Positions 47,353 to 58,405 are shown, counted from the stretch's first letter. The stretch: 64,000 nt of DNA from Apodemus sylvaticus (GCF_947179515.1 NC_067481.1:2207570-2271569), one strand, 5' to 3'. The notes: generated from the letters alone by a model not told the origin. Numbers and translations: made by a program.

Positions 47353-48186
47353 CCAGGCACTGCTTGCAAGAGGCAGCTTTCTGGGGCATGCTTTGGTACT
47401 GTGGCACCCTGAGAAAGAGCTACCATATATCTCTCTTGCCTTTTCCTCCTTACAGAGGGACCTCTCATGGAGACACTAGCTGCCTGTCAGCCAGCTTTCC
47501 CAGAGATCCATTCCTGGGATCCCCACAAGGTAGCTCACAGCCCCTAGGACTCCAGCACCCATCTGGTCTGCAGAGGGCTAGCAGTTTGTGGGATCCAAGC
47601 CTTATGACCCTACACCCTTCTCAGAGAAGATGTGGTAAGCTGAGAGATCCAGCAGCTACCAGTCCTGTGACCTGACCCCAGCAGCCTCAGGACACCACAC
47701 TCTGCCTAAGCTTGCCTTAGATCAGTGTGGTGGAGCTGAGGCTCCTCAGCGGTTTCTAAATCGCCCTATCATGCTCTGCTCCTTCACGGTGCTGTGGACA
47801 AGACCCTGCCTTTACTGTGGGAGAATGCAGGCAGCCATGCTCTGCGGGGGATCCTCCGCTCTCCTCTCCGGAGCCACAGCAGTCTCCAATCTGTGTGGAG
47901 AGGGACCACCACAGACCCTGAAACCTCCAGAGTAGCCCCACAAGGCCAGGACGGATAGCCCACCCGCTCTTCCCCCAGGCCGGGCCAGAACAGAATCAGT
48001 CCAGATATCTGAGAAGCCATGAGGCTTGTCTGTTGAAATGTGGACCGGTGGATCACCCTACTGTTCCCTCTTGTCATCCCTGGCCAGCTCCTGTCACCTG
48101 TCTGCTCTGTATCAATGAGGTACCAAGCCATTCACCTATGGCCCTAGGTGAGCCCAGGGCAGCCCTTTATCCCTTGGTTCTGTGGG
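47353..48186. other. Unique intergenic sequence
   Basis: A ttttcctccttacag run (about 47442-47456) looks like a plus-strand splice acceptor, but no matching exon or donor pair can be supported. No protein text recognised. Confidence 0.35.
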
Positions 48187-48360
48187 GTTTTTTATTTGTT
48201 TGTTTGTTTTTTTGTTTTTCTGTGACAGGATTTCTCTGTGTAACTCTGGCTATCCTGGAACTCATTCTGTAGACCAGGCTGGCTTCGGACTCACAAGAGA
48301 TCTGCCTGCCTTTGCCTCCCACTTGCTGGGATTAAAGGTATATGGTACCACAGCCTAACA
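48187..48360 (-). mobile_element. B1 SINE
   Basis: Reversed B1 with a TTTG-rich tail: gtgacaggatttctctgtg, tagaccaggctggcttcg, tgctgggattaaagg. Confidence 0.9.
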
Positions 48361-48389
48361 CTTTCTTTTCTTTAAGAAAAAAACAAACC

Positions 48390-48590
48390 AAAACATCTTT
48401 CTTTGAATGTTGTATGTATGACTGTGTGCCACTTGGTGCCTGGTGCCTGGAACCAGAAGAGTACATTAGCTCTCCTGCAACTGGAGCCAATAGGAGGTTG
48501 TAAACATCTGTGTGGGTGCTGGGTATCAAACCCAGGACCTCTGGAAGAGCAGCCAGTGCTCTTAACTGCTGAGCCACCTCTCCAGCCCCC
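48390..48590 (-). mobile_element. B3 SINE
   Basis: Reversed B3 ending ctgctgagccacctctccag, with gggtatcaaacccaggacc. Confidence 0.88.
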
Positions 48591-48597
48591 ACTACTT

Positions 48598-48984
48598 TGT
48601 TATTTTGAGACAGGATTTCATCTTATCCAGGCTGCCCTCAAACCTGCTGTGTAGCCAAGGATAGCCTTGTATCCATGTATAAGTGCACTTTTAAGGTATT
48701 TATTTTTAGTGTGTTTTGCCTACATGTATGTATGTGTATCACATCATGTGTGTGCATGGGGGCCACAGAAGTCAGAAGAGGGCATGTGATTCCCTAGAAC
48801 TACACTTACAGACAGTTGTGAGCAACGATATAGGTGCTGGGAATTGAACCTAGAACCTCTATAAGAGCAGCAAGTGGTTTCAACTGCTGAGCCATCTCTC
48901 CAGCCCTAGCTAAGGGTGGCTTAGGATTCCCCTGCCTCCACCTCCCAGGCACTGTGGTTGCAGGTATGCACCACGGCCAGCTGC
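48598..48984 (-). mobile_element. Old B1-like SINE split by a B3 insertion
   Basis: A reversed B1-like head (gttattttgagacaggattt, to about 48670) and its remainder (about 48906-48984, ctgcctccacctcccaggc) are separated by a complete reversed B3 (about 48685-48905). Related tagccaagg and tagctaagg copies at the borders fit a decayed target duplication. Confidence 0.65.
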
Positions 48985-49294
48985 TGCTGAGGGACACACT
49001 AGGTGCTCTCACTGTGCCTTCTGGTGTCATTCTTGGCACATCCTCACTTCCCTTTTGCTGTATCCGGCCCCGGCAACTCACCAAGTGTCCAGGTATCCAG
49101 ACACCCGCGTCCTCAGGCATCCAGGTAACCAAGGATCCAGGCATTAACCTGAGACAGTCAGCCCTGCTGATAGGACAGGGGCTGGACCACAGCTCTGCAG
49201 GCGCCAGGGTCCTAGGGATCAAACCCAAGATGCCAAGTTTGGAAAGCAAACACTTTTACCTGGTGAGCCCTCTGACCAGGCTCCCCCCTTTAAC

Positions 49295-49485
49295 CTTTCT
49301 TTTTTTTTGTTTTTTTGTTTTTTTTTTTGTTTTTTGGATTTGGTTTTTTCGAGACAGGGTTTCTCTATGTAGTCCTGACTGTCCTGGAACTCACTCTGTA
49401 GACCAGGCTGGCCTCCAACTCAGAAATTTGCCTGCCTCTGCCTCCCAAGTGCTGGGATTACAGGCGTGCGCCACCACCGCCTAGT
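49295..49485 (-). mobile_element. B1 SINE
   Basis: Reversed full B1 with a TTTTG-rich tail, ending ggcgtgcgccaccaccgcct. Followed by CT-rich sequence to about 49560. Confidence 0.93.
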
Positions 49486-49704
49486 TCTTTCTTTTCTTCC
49501 TTTGTTCCTTCCTTCCTTTCCTTAATTCCTCCCCCCCCCGCCCCTTTCTCCCTCCCTATATATCTATCCCCCGACCCCCAGTGCTAAGACTGGAATGGAA
49601 TCCGGGTATGACCTCATTCACAGTAAGTTTCCTACCTCTGAGCTAGATCTACACATTTTTTGTTTTTTGTTTAGTTTTTTTTTTTTTTAATCAAAAAATT
49701 GAAG

Positions 49705-49885
49705 GACGGGGGGTTGGAGAAGTGGCCCAGCACTTAAGAGCATTCACTGACTGCTCTTCCAGAAACCAGAGTTCAGTTCCCAGCAATCACATGACGGCTC
49801 ACGATGCAATTCCCTCTTCTGGTGTCCAGACATACATGCCAACAAAGCACTTGTGTACATGAAATACATAATAAACCTTTTTTTA
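49705..49885 (+). mobile_element. B2 SINE with internal deletion
   Basis: Head ggttggagaagtggcccagc, middle gttcccagcaatcacatg and tail ataataaacctttttt. It lacks bases between gctcac and attccctcttctgg relative to the usual B2. Confidence 0.85.
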
Positions 49886-49892
49886 AAACATT

Positions 49893-50085
49893 CGAGGGCT
49901 GGAGAGATGGCTCAGCGGTTTAGAGCACTGACTACTCTTCCAGAGGTCCTGAGTTCAAATCCCAGCAACCACATGGTAGCTCACAACCATCTGTAATGGG
50001 ATCCAATGCACTCTTCTGATGTGTGTGAAGACAGAGATAGTGTACCCACATACATTAAATAAATACATAAACAAACAAATAAAAT
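49893..50085 (+). mobile_element. B2 SINE
   Basis: Near-complete B2, gggctggagagatggctcag to an AAAT/AAAC tail. Short attcga copies flank it. Confidence 0.93.
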
Positions 50086-50089
50086 TCGA

Positions 50090-51130
50090 AGGACAAAAAA
50101 GATTCTAAAGGACAAGAGCCATGCAGGTGTGCACTGCTCCCCGGAAACGCTGATCAGCCAGTCAGCACGGGCGCACTCTTGGCTTTGCCAGTGACGTAGC
50201 CTGCATGGCTCAGTATTTTGGAGATTTTTTCCCCCTTGCTTCCTTGTGTCCTGTATTCCACATGATTCCCCTGTGGTCCACCTTCTAGGTTGACTCCTTT
50301 AATCCCCTCTCTGCAGGCTCCGTGCTGGACTCCAGGCCAGCTGTGGTGAACCAGTCCCTGTGAGCTTTTCTTCATCTCTTCTGTATGGGTTGAGACTGGC
50401 AGAGCAAGCCCTAGCGGTGGGGCTGCTGGGTCTCCACGCTCCCTCGCGGGGTGAGTGGCCCTGGACAGAGGAGTCTGGCCGGCCTGTCTCATACTTACAT
50501 GGGAAGACTGGGAATGGCTCTTCCAAGGAAGTGCAGGCCACTGGCCATGGCTCCCAGGATAGCAGTCTCCTGTAGACGATAGCACAGCCTCAGCTTGGCT
50601 CTTACAGGCAGAAGCCCACGCCCAGTCTTGCCCACCGAGAAACAACAACGGAGCAGGGTGCCTAAACTTCAGGAATGCATGCCTGGGGCCGGGGGGTGGG
50701 GGGGAGGCCCTGCATGCTCCCTGAGCTTGTTGATGGACATGCGATTAACCCGCCTGTGGTTATGTGGGCAGCTGAACTGGAACGGGAAGTTAGTGTAGAA
50801 ACTGAGGCCTTTCAAGTTATGACAAATTCATCAAACACATGAACTCCTGAGTGGGGAGAATGGCGTGGCCTCTGTCAGAGAGCCGAGTCTGCCTCAGCCT
50901 AGGGGACAAAGCCCTTTCTTGCCTTTCTCTGAGGCCGGGGCCCATGCAGACCCATTCCCTGTAGAGGCAGTTCAGGTTTGTGCAGACTCTAGTAGATAGC
51001 GTCTAGCGTAGGTCTCCTGCAGACCTCAGCGTGTCTTTTAGTGTCTGCGTCTTCCTGATCCGCCTCTGAGATCTGCTCAACGTTGGTTGGTGTCCTTCTC
51101 GGACTCCAGATGCCAGAATAGGCTTGAAGC
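50090..51130. other. Unique intergenic sequence
   Basis: No gene or element recognised; a G-run sits at about 50690-50706. Confidence 0.4.
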
Positions 51131-51133
51131 TGC

Positions 51134-51165
<32 letters not shown>

Positions 51166-51241
51166 CAAAACAAAACAAAACAAAACAAAACAAAAAAAAC
51201 CCAAAACCAAAACCAAAAACAAAAACCAAAACAAAAAAACC
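51134..51241. repeat. (AAAAC)n array
   Basis: About 13 perfect AAAAC units are followed by degenerate CAAAAC/CCAAAA units. Confidence 0.95.
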
Positions 51242-51454
51242 ATCAGCAGCCTGGCTAACCCCTGAATCAGCAGCCTGGCTGCTAACCCCTGACAGGAGAG
51301 TAAATTCTGCAACTCCCAAGCTCTCCTGGTGTGGCAATACCTAGGCACTCCTGACTGTATGGGGGGGAAGTCGGCCTGGAATGGTTATAAGGACCCACGC
51401 TCACTGGGCTCGGGTAGTCTTAAGTAGTATGGGAAGGAAGGTTTTGTGATAGTC

Positions 51455-51551
51455 TGAGAGCTAGGTGTCGTGATAGCAGGAGAATCTCAAGTTTAGGCCC
51501 AACCTGGGCTACACAAATAAGGTAGTATCTCGAAATAAATAAATAATAAAA
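51455..51551 (+). mobile_element. B1-like 3' fragment
   Basis: The text caacctgggctacacaaata, agtatctcgaaataaat is the right end of an old B1-family copy. Confidence 0.5.
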
Positions 51552-52085
51552 TGGGCTGATATTTGATAAAGTTGGAACCATAGCCTCCCAACAGGGGGAT
51601 ACGCACAGGAGATTGATTGAGGCAGGGCCTCTGCTCAGACCCTCCTCTTGTGGGTGAAAGTCTGAGCCTAAAAGGCCCTCCTCTTACTTGAAGCACTGAC
51701 CTTTCCTGGTCTAGCACAGCTTTGACGGGAGGCTTCAGCTGACCCCTGAGGGATCAACATGAGGAGGAGAAGGTCTAACTCCAGCACTCTCCAGCCAACT
51801 GAGGCTGTCCCTCCACAGCTGGACAGTTCTCCAAAAGGACTGGAGAGGAAACATGATGCACTTCTGTCACAGAGAGGCAGACGAGTCCCTAAAGAGGGCT
51901 CCTAGCTCTGTAGCTGGAGCAGGCCGGAGTCTTAGCCTCTGAAAAGCCCCTGCCACAGCTGCTCCGTTGCTCTTTAGGTAATGGCCTTGGTCTCTAGAGT
52001 GAACCTGGATCCAAGCCCAGAGGTCCTGAGAGACAGTTGCAGGCTCTAAGGGCTCATCATACGCACGGGTCCTGAGTACTTCAGA
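51552..52085. other. Unique intergenic sequence
   Basis: Nothing recognised. Confidence 0.4.
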
Positions 52086-52430
52086 TTGTGTCTCACTGGG
52101 CTACAGAGTAAGTTCTAGAACAACAAGTTTGGTGAGACACACACACATAAACAGACACACAAACACACACAGAGACACACAGACAGAGACAGACAGAGAG
52201 ACAAAGACAGAGATGAAAGAAAGACAAAGACAGAAATGAGACAGAGACAAATGGAGACAGAGAGACAGATACGGGACAGAGACAGACAGACAGAGACAGA
52301 CAGAGACAGACAAAGACAGAGGTGAAAGAAACAGAGAGAGAGAGACAAAAACAGAGATGAGACAGAGGCAGACAGAGAGACAGAGACAAGACAGACAGAG
52401 AGGGGCAGAGAGACAGAGAAATAGCCAGAG
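52086..52430. repeat. B1-like remnant followed by (ACAGAG)n array
   Basis: A short B1-like piece (gggctacagagtaagttc) leads into about 290 bases of ACAC, then ACAGAGACAG and GAGACAGA units. The Ser/Leu/Cys-rich minus-strand frame across it is a repeat artefact. Confidence 0.85.
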
Positions 52431-53339
52431 ATTGATTCTGAGACTGACGTGGTGCCCCCAGTACCTGCGTCTTAGGGAACAGGCTCCTCGGGCTATAACC
52501 CAAGGTCAAGGTAGAACTGTTGACCTTTGAACTGAGCAACAGGATTGACGTCGGAACCACGGTCCAGATTCAGTGACAGATCTCCATAAGGTGACAGCAC
52601 TTGGCAGGAAGAGTGAGCTGCCTCAGGAAAACTGCACACCCACACACCAAGGGCACCAAGGATCACCAATGGACGGCATACCCTGGAACAGGACGGCGCA
52701 CAGGAGGAGTCCTCTCTCTGCTCTTCCCCAAGAAGCCTTTCCTGTATACACCACATTCTCAACTTTCCAGCTTCAAGACCCCAGTGAAAATAAATGTCTG
52801 TTGTTTAACCCCCGTTTGTGGTCATTTGGGGCCCAAGAAGATGACATCATGCCTCCTCCTCTTCTATCCCTTTTCACGGGATCCAAGAACCTGAGAGTGG
52901 GTGCTGGCTGAGTGAGGAGACAGGAGGCCATGGAGACTTACACGAACTGTGCCCAGTGCCCGTGTGGATCCTGAAAGGGGGACAGTGTTGGGCTGCAGCT
53001 GTGGCACTGGCGTGAACTTGGGTTTCTTATTATAGACAGATCTAGAAATAGACATGGGAGAATGTATGTCTAGGTCTGGCCCAGCGGCAGCAAAGTCCCA
53101 GCAAGCATTGAGCTGACCCGGCTGAGGAAACGCCTTCTCAATCCTGAGCTAACTGGAGTCAGGGCTGGGGAAGAGCCAAGGGCAGTGTGGCTGGACACAG
53201 ACTATGCAGGGTGAGCTTCAATGCTCCTTGTGTCAGAAAGCCAGGAAGTGCTCAAGGGACAATGGAGCCGCAGGGAGAGGGCAGGAACTGGCCGGAAGGG
53301 CTTCCCTTTGGCCGGACCTGGGACAATGTGAAAGACACA
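52431..53339. other. Unique intergenic sequence
   Basis: No gene or element recognised. Confidence 0.4.
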
Positions 53340-53700
53340 GTATAGTAATGGATTCCTATCTTTATTTACTATGTAAATAATTCATGATAAAAAATAAATG
53401 ATTGAATACGTGAATGGGGGGGAGAAAGCTGACTCCCAAATGTAGAAGGAATAATGGGACTAGAGAGCTTCCATTTGGCAACTAGCATATTAATAATTGA
53501 TTCAGGGACTCAACAGCGGATGCTCCAACTCCTGGTGAAAGATGGAAGGAAGCAGGCTATTTACTTAGCCTGGACTATCTGCTCTCAAAGCACTTGCTAA
53601 TTATTACTTAGTAATTAGTAAGTTCAAAATACTAATTAATTGACTGCACCATGGAGGAACCTGGCAGACATCACCTTCAGCCAAGTGGCAAATATTAGCA
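53340..53700. promoter_or_regulatory. AT-rich repeat-free block in SINE-rich DNA
   Basis: About 360 bases contain tttatttactatgtaaataa, gaataatgggac, catattaataattgattc and tacttagtaattagtaag. Several TAAT cores suggest homeodomain binding. It contrasts with its repeat-rich surroundings and is a candidate distal element about 29 kb upstream of the promoter-like segment. Confidence 0.35.
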
Positions 53701-53884
53701 TCGCCAGAGAGGGGTGAACAGACACCCTGGACCTGCTGACACGCTGTGGCAGAGGCATGCAGCATCACTTCTGAGAGAGAGGTGGGACCCAGTGTGACAG
53801 AGAGACAGACAGTCTGAACTCAGGGTGTTTCACATCATCAGCCTGCACTCTCAGAACTCAGAAAAATTCAAAAGTAGATCCACC

Positions 53885-54020
53885 AACCTGGGCGTGGCAG
53901 CACACGCCTGTAATTCCAGCACTGGACTTTAGACCCAGAGGATCTGAAGTTTAGTCTCAGTCACATAGGGGGTTGAGGCTAGCCTGGCTATGTGAGAGCC
54001 ATCTTCAATAAGGGAAGGTG
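53885..54020 (+). mobile_element. Diverged B1/B4-like SINE
   Basis: The text ctgggcgtggcagcacacgc, taattccagcactgg, gaggctagcctggctatg indicates an old B1-clan copy. Confidence 0.55.
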
Positions 54021-54475
54021 TTTGTCCTGGGTTACAGGGTCACAGGACATGTTCTACCACAGAGCTACAGCCTCAGCCCAAGACTAACTTGGATTGTTTT
54101 AGGTGAGAGGTTAGGAAGTGACCTAACACACCTTGGCTGCCTTGTCAAATGATAGCCCCTCCAGAGTTCCAGCTGCAGGCCTTTGTGATCTTACGGAAGA
54201 GAACAATGACCCTGGAGAGCCTGTGGGCTGCTGTGAGGCCTGGAATGAGCCCCTGGCTTCTGGCCTTCCTGTCTACATCTGCTAGGCATTCTTTGCACAG
54301 TCCATCTTCCTCTCGGAATTCCAAGCAGTTGCTCCAACTCTCAGACCAAACTGTGGGAACAAAATCCTCACAGGACCAAGTCTTTCAGGAAGATTTGTTC
54401 TCAGATGAAGGACATCACACGACACTGGTCTTGTGAGACCAGGCTGTGGTTCTTATTTGTTTGGTTGGTTTGGTT
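54021..54475. other. Unique intergenic sequence
   Basis: A 95-codon plus-strand frame begins at 54149, but I recognise no protein text in it and its neighbourhood is non-coding. Confidence 0.35.
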
Positions 54476-54526
<51 letters not shown>

Positions 54527-54529
54527 TTT
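54476..54529. repeat. (TTTA)n tail of a reversed B1
   Basis: About 13 TTTA units directly precede the reversed B1 at 54530. Confidence 0.95.
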
Positions 54530-54737
54530 TGGTTTTTCTTTTGAGACAGTCTCTCTGTATAGCCCTGACTGTCTTAGAACTCACTCTGTAGCCGGGCGGT
54601 GGTGGTGCACACCTGTAGTCCCAGCACTTGGGAGGCAGAGGCAGGCAGATTTCTGAGTTCGAGGCCAGCCTGGTCTACAGAGTGAGTTCCAGGACAGCCA
54701 GGGCTACACAGAGAAACCCTGTCTCAAAAAACCCAAA

Positions 54738-54780
<43 letters not shown>

Positions 54781-54861
54781 GAACTCATTTTGTAGACCAG
54801 GCTGGTTTCCAATTGAGAGAGCTACTTGCTTCTGCCTCCTGAGTTCCAGGATTAAAGGAGG
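54530..54861 (-). mobile_element. B1 SINE interrupted by a second B1
   Basis: Reversed B1 text (ttgagacagtctctctgtat to tcactctgta, 54541-54590) resumes at 54781 (gtagaccaggctggtttcc to ccaggattaaagg). The interruption is a plus-strand B1. Confidence 0.92.
54591..54779 (+). mobile_element. B1 SINE nested in another B1
   Basis: Complete B1 from gccgggcggtggtggtgc to ccctgtctcaaaaaaccc with an AATA-repeat tail. The 15-base duplication agaactcaYtYtgta lies at 54576-54590 and 54780-54794, differing at two positions. Confidence 0.95.
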
Positions 54862-55292
54862 AGCAGGAGGAGAAGGAACAGGAGGAGCAGGAGGAGCAGG
54901 AGGAGCAGAAGCAGGAGGAGAAGGAGAAGGAGGAGAAGGAGCAGGAGGAGGAGGAAGAGAAGAAGAAGCAGGAGAAGGAGGAGCAGGAGGAGAAGGAGCA
55001 GGAGGAGAAGGAGCAGGAGGAGAAGGAGCAGGAGGAGAAGGAGCAGGAGGAGCAGGAGGAGAAGGAGGAGCAGGAGGAGAAGGAGCAGGAGGAGCAGGAG
55101 GAGAAGGAGGAGCAGGAGGAGAAGGAGCAGGAGGAGAAGGAGCAGGAGGAGAAGGAGGAGCAGGAAGAGAAGGAGCAGGTGGAGAAGGAGCAGCAGCAGG
55201 AGGAGAAGGAGCAGCAGCAGCAGGAGCAGCAGGAGCAGCAGCAGCAGGAGGAGAAGGAGCAGCAGCAGCAGCAGGAGCAGCAGCAGCAGCAG
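54856..55292. repeat. (GGAGCA/GGAGAA)n array, turning to CAG repeats
   Basis: About 440 bases of GGAG, GAAG and CAGG hexamer/trimer units form higher-order blocks such as aggagaaggagcaggaggag. The last third is CAG-rich. Plus frames read Glu/Gln/Lys and minus frames Ser/Cys/Phe; neither is taken as coding. Confidence 0.95.
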
Positions 55293-55560
55293 GGCCTGAT
55301 GGTTCTTAGCTGCATCGCTGGCCTCGTCTGGGTGGCTATGCTGCCTCAGTGTGGAGCTGACCAGAGACAGCGGACATCTGTGTGCAACAAACTCCCAAAC
55401 AGTTCAAAAATAGAATAAGAAGTGTGGAAAGCGGTTGACACTTTAGGAACCAGGGTGAACACAACGTAGGTTTTTTGCACTAGTCTAACAACTTTTCTAT
55501 AAGTTGGAAATTTTTCCGAAGTAAAAGCTTTTTTTTAAAAAAAAAATCAAAAACCAAAAG
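55293..55560. other. Unique sequence
   Basis: No feature recognised. Confidence 0.35.
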
Positions 55561-55564
55561 CAAG

Positions 55565-55695
55565 CAGCCTCTTGGAATCTGAGGCAGAGGCCTGTAATCC
55601 CAACTACTCCATGAGGCTGAGGCAGGAGCATTACCAGTGTCAGGCTGTGCTGACTTCTTAGTGAGAGAGACCCTTTCTCAAGACAAGAAGTAAGG
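55565..55695 (+). mobile_element. Diverged B1/B4-like SINE
   Basis: The text tgtaatcccaactactccat, gaggctgaggcaggagc, agagaccctttctcaagac is of B1-clan type. Confidence 0.5.
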
Positions 55696-55879
55696 ACAGG
55701 CCTGGAGTTGTGATGGTCAGAGCCATCACCGTTCCAGCTTCTAGAGTCACCGGGAGGTGAGTCCCCAGGCTGGCCCATGAGGGACATCTTAGCTGGGTTA
55801 ACAGAGGCAGAATGACCCACCTTAGAGAAGGCCAGTGTCATTCCCTGGACTCGGGCACTGGGCTGCATATAAATGGGAG

Positions 55880-55960
55880 AATGAGCCGGTTGGTGGTGAC
55901 ACATGCCTTTAATCCTGGTACCACTTGGGAAGCAGGTACAGTCGGATTCCACACACCCCC

Positions 55961-56003
<43 letters not shown>
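55880..56003 (+). repeat. B1-like head followed by (CA)n
   Basis: A short B1-like head (ggtggtgacacatgccttta) leads into a 42-base CA microsatellite at 55962-56003. Confidence 0.8.
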
Positions 56004-56009
<6 letters not shown>

Positions 56010-56114
56010 GCCCTTTCCCTCTATGGTGGACTACAATTTTGAACTGTGAATTCTTTTCCCTTAAGTTTCTCTGTCAGACATTTTGTCCCAACAATGAACA
56101 AACAAAAAAACCAT

Positions 56115-56300
56115 TGGGGGGTTGGAGAGTTGGCTCAGCGGTTAAGAACACTGACTGCTTTTCCAGAGGTTCTGAGTTCAAATCCCAGCAACCAAATGGT
56201 GGCTCACAGACATTTGTAATTCCCTCTTCTGTTGTGTCTTAAGACAGTGACAGTATACTCATAAACATAAAATGAATAATTGTATCTTAAAACATTTTTT
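56115..56300 (+). mobile_element. B2 SINE
   Basis: The text gttggagagttggctcagc to cataaaatgaataat shows a B2 with an internal gap before attccctcttctg. A GGA-rich stretch follows to 56337. Confidence 0.9.
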
Positions 56301-56406
56301 TGTAAAAAAGAAGGAGGAGGAAAAGGAGGAGGAGGAAACAACTACTGGGATGTGACTCAGAGGTGAGTGCTTGGGAAGCTCCTCACTCACTGCCCAGAGC
56401 TATGGG

Positions 56407-57089
56407 ACCCATCTACCCATCTACCTGCCTGTCCATCTATCTATCTACCCATCTACCTGCCTGTCCATCTATCTATCTACCCATCTACCTGCCTGTCCAT
56501 CTATCTACCCATCTGCCTATCTACCTACCCATCTACCTGCCTGTCCATCTATCTATCTACCCATCTGCCTATCTACCTACCCATCTACCTGCCTGTCCAT
56601 CTATCTATCTACCCATCTGCCTATCTACCTACCCATCTACCTGCCTGTCCATCTATCTATCTACCCATCTGCCTATCTACCTACCCATCTACCTGCCTGT
56701 CCATCTATCTACCCATCTGCCTATCTACCTACCCATCTACCTGCCTGTCCATCTATCTATCTACCTACTCATCTACCTGCCTATCCATCTATCTATCTAC
56801 CTACCCATCTACCTGCCTGTCCATCTATCTACCTACCCATCTACCTACCTATCCATCTATCTATCTACCCATCTGCCTATCTACCTACCCATCTACCTAC
56901 CTATCCATCTATCTATCTACCCATCTACCTATCTACCTATCCATCTATCTATCTACCTACCTATTTACCTATCTACCCATCTACCTACCTCCCATCTATC
57001 TACCTACCTGTCTACCTACCTATTATCTATATATCTACCCATATATCTACCTACTTACCTATCTACCTATCCATCTATCTATGTATCTG

Positions 57090-57129
<40 letters not shown>

Positions 57130-57402
57130 CCTACCTATCTACTATCTACCTATCCACCTATCATCTACCTATTTATCTACCTATCATCTATCTGTCTACC
57201 AATCTATCTACCTATCATCTGTCTATATACCAATCTATTTATCTACTGATCTATCTATCATCTATCTGCCTATCTTACCTATCATCTATCAATCTACCTA
57301 TTATCTATCTATCATCTATCTATCTATGTATCTATTTATCTACCATCTATCTATCATCATCTATAATCTTTATCATTCATCTATCTACCATCTATCTGTC
57401 TA

Positions 57403-57434
<32 letters not shown>
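56407..57434. repeat. 1-kb CTAT/CTAC/CCAT tetranucleotide array with higher-order structure
   Basis: The array is built of 4-base units. In the left half the marker gcctgtcc recurs at spacings of 32, 32, 48, 52, 52, 52 and 48 bases, all multiples of four. The right half decays to plain CTAT. All three plus frames stay open because no stop triplet can form from these units; the 357-codon Tyr/Leu/Ser/Pro frames are artefacts. Confidence 0.97.
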
Positions 57435-57447
57435 AATTAAAGAATGG

Positions 57448-57662
57448 GGCTGAAAAGATGGCTGTGCAGTTAAAAGCACGTTCTGCTCTTCATGAAGATG
57501 AGGATTCAGTTCTCAGCACCATGTCTGGTGACTCACAGTGGCTCTAACTACAACTCCAGGGGAATGTCTCCTCTTCTGGTATCTGTGGACACTGCACACC
57601 TGCAGCATACAATTAGGCATATATAGACACACATAAATAAGGTTAAAATTAAATCTTAATCA
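57448..57662 (+). mobile_element. B3 SINE
   Basis: The text ggggctgaaaagatggctg, gaggattcagttctcagcac, caactccaggggaatg and an ataaataagg end fits B3, diverged. Confidence 0.8.
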
Positions 57663-57724
57663 GCTTTTCAAGGTCAGAGAAAATCTTGTCTCAAAAAAAA
57701 AAAACACAACAAAATTAAACAAAA

Positions 57725-58080
57725 AACCCTCAATTAAAAAAAATGGAAAATGGGCAAAAAGATGTGAGCCCTTAGAGGTGACACAGATGGTGGATGAGGA
57801 CATGTAGAGATTTTGGCTCATTCTTTGTCAGGGAAATGCAAATCAAAATCATCAGAAGATACCAGCACATCCCCATTGGAATGGCTAAAATAGAAAATGG
57901 TCACAAAAGCATACGCTGGTGCGGCTGTGGAGAAACAGAGTTAGTCATTCATTTCTGTTAAGAGCGCAGAATGACACAACTCTGGAAAACAGTTTAGCGG
58001 TTTCCTCAGAATCAAACATACTATGAAATAACCACCAACTGCATTCATGGGACTTTATCCCAGGGACATAAAGATTCAGG
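57725..58080 (+). mobile_element. LINE-1 ORF2 fragment
   Basis: The text gggaaatgcaaatcaaaatc, attggaatggctaaaatag, ggagaaacagagttag and gactttatcccagggacat follows the familiar 3' part of L1 ORF2. It is truncated at both ends and full of stops and shifts, so it is not functional. Confidence 0.85.
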
Positions 58081-58104
58081 CTCACACAACATCCTGGAGG
58101 GAAA

Positions 58105-58215
58105 CACACACGACAGGCAATGGAGAGATGCTCAGTGGTCAGAGCCCTCCCTGCTCCTGCAAAGGACAAAGTCCCAGCACCCACACCAGGCAGCTCAGCT
58201 GGGACCAGCATGTAC
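58105..58215 (+). mobile_element. B3/B2-like SINE fragment
   Basis: The text ggcaatggagagatgctcag and agtcccagcacccacacc is a short, diverged B3-type head. Confidence 0.5.
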
Positions 58216-58254
58216 TACGTTGTATTCACACATACACAACAATTTTGCCATTTT

Positions 58255-58405
58255 GTTTTGTGTTTTTTGAGAAACAGTATCCCTGTTATGTAGCCCTGGC
58301 TTTCCTGGAACTCTGTGTAGATCAGACTGGCTGGAGCTCACAGAGCTTGGCCAGACTCTGCTTCCCGAGTGCTGGGATTAAAGACACGTGCTACCACCGT
58401 GTTGT
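58255..58405 (-). mobile_element. Diverged B1 SINE
   Basis: Reversed B1: tagccctggctttcctggaa, cccgagtgctgggattaaag. Confidence 0.8.

Noticed and set aside
47442..47530. Possible plus-strand exon after a ttacag acceptor
   Set aside because: No convincing donor, partner exon or protein text; a single acceptor-like word is common by chance.
52093..52560. 155-codon minus-strand frame rich in Ser, Leu, Cys, Val
   Set aside because: It is a reading of the ACAGAG array.
54785..55418. Ser/Cys-rich minus-strand and Glu/Gln-rich plus-strand frames
   Set aside because: Both are translations of the GGAGCA/CAG simple array.
56363..57440. Three 292-357-codon plus-strand open frames rich in Tyr, Leu, Ser, Pro
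   Set aside because: They lie on the CTAT/CTAC/CCAT array, which cannot form stop codons in any plus frame; all three frames give the same kind of text.
57725..58080. Possible functional LINE-1 reverse transcriptase
   Set aside because: Only a short 3' fragment of ORF2 remains, with stops and frame changes.
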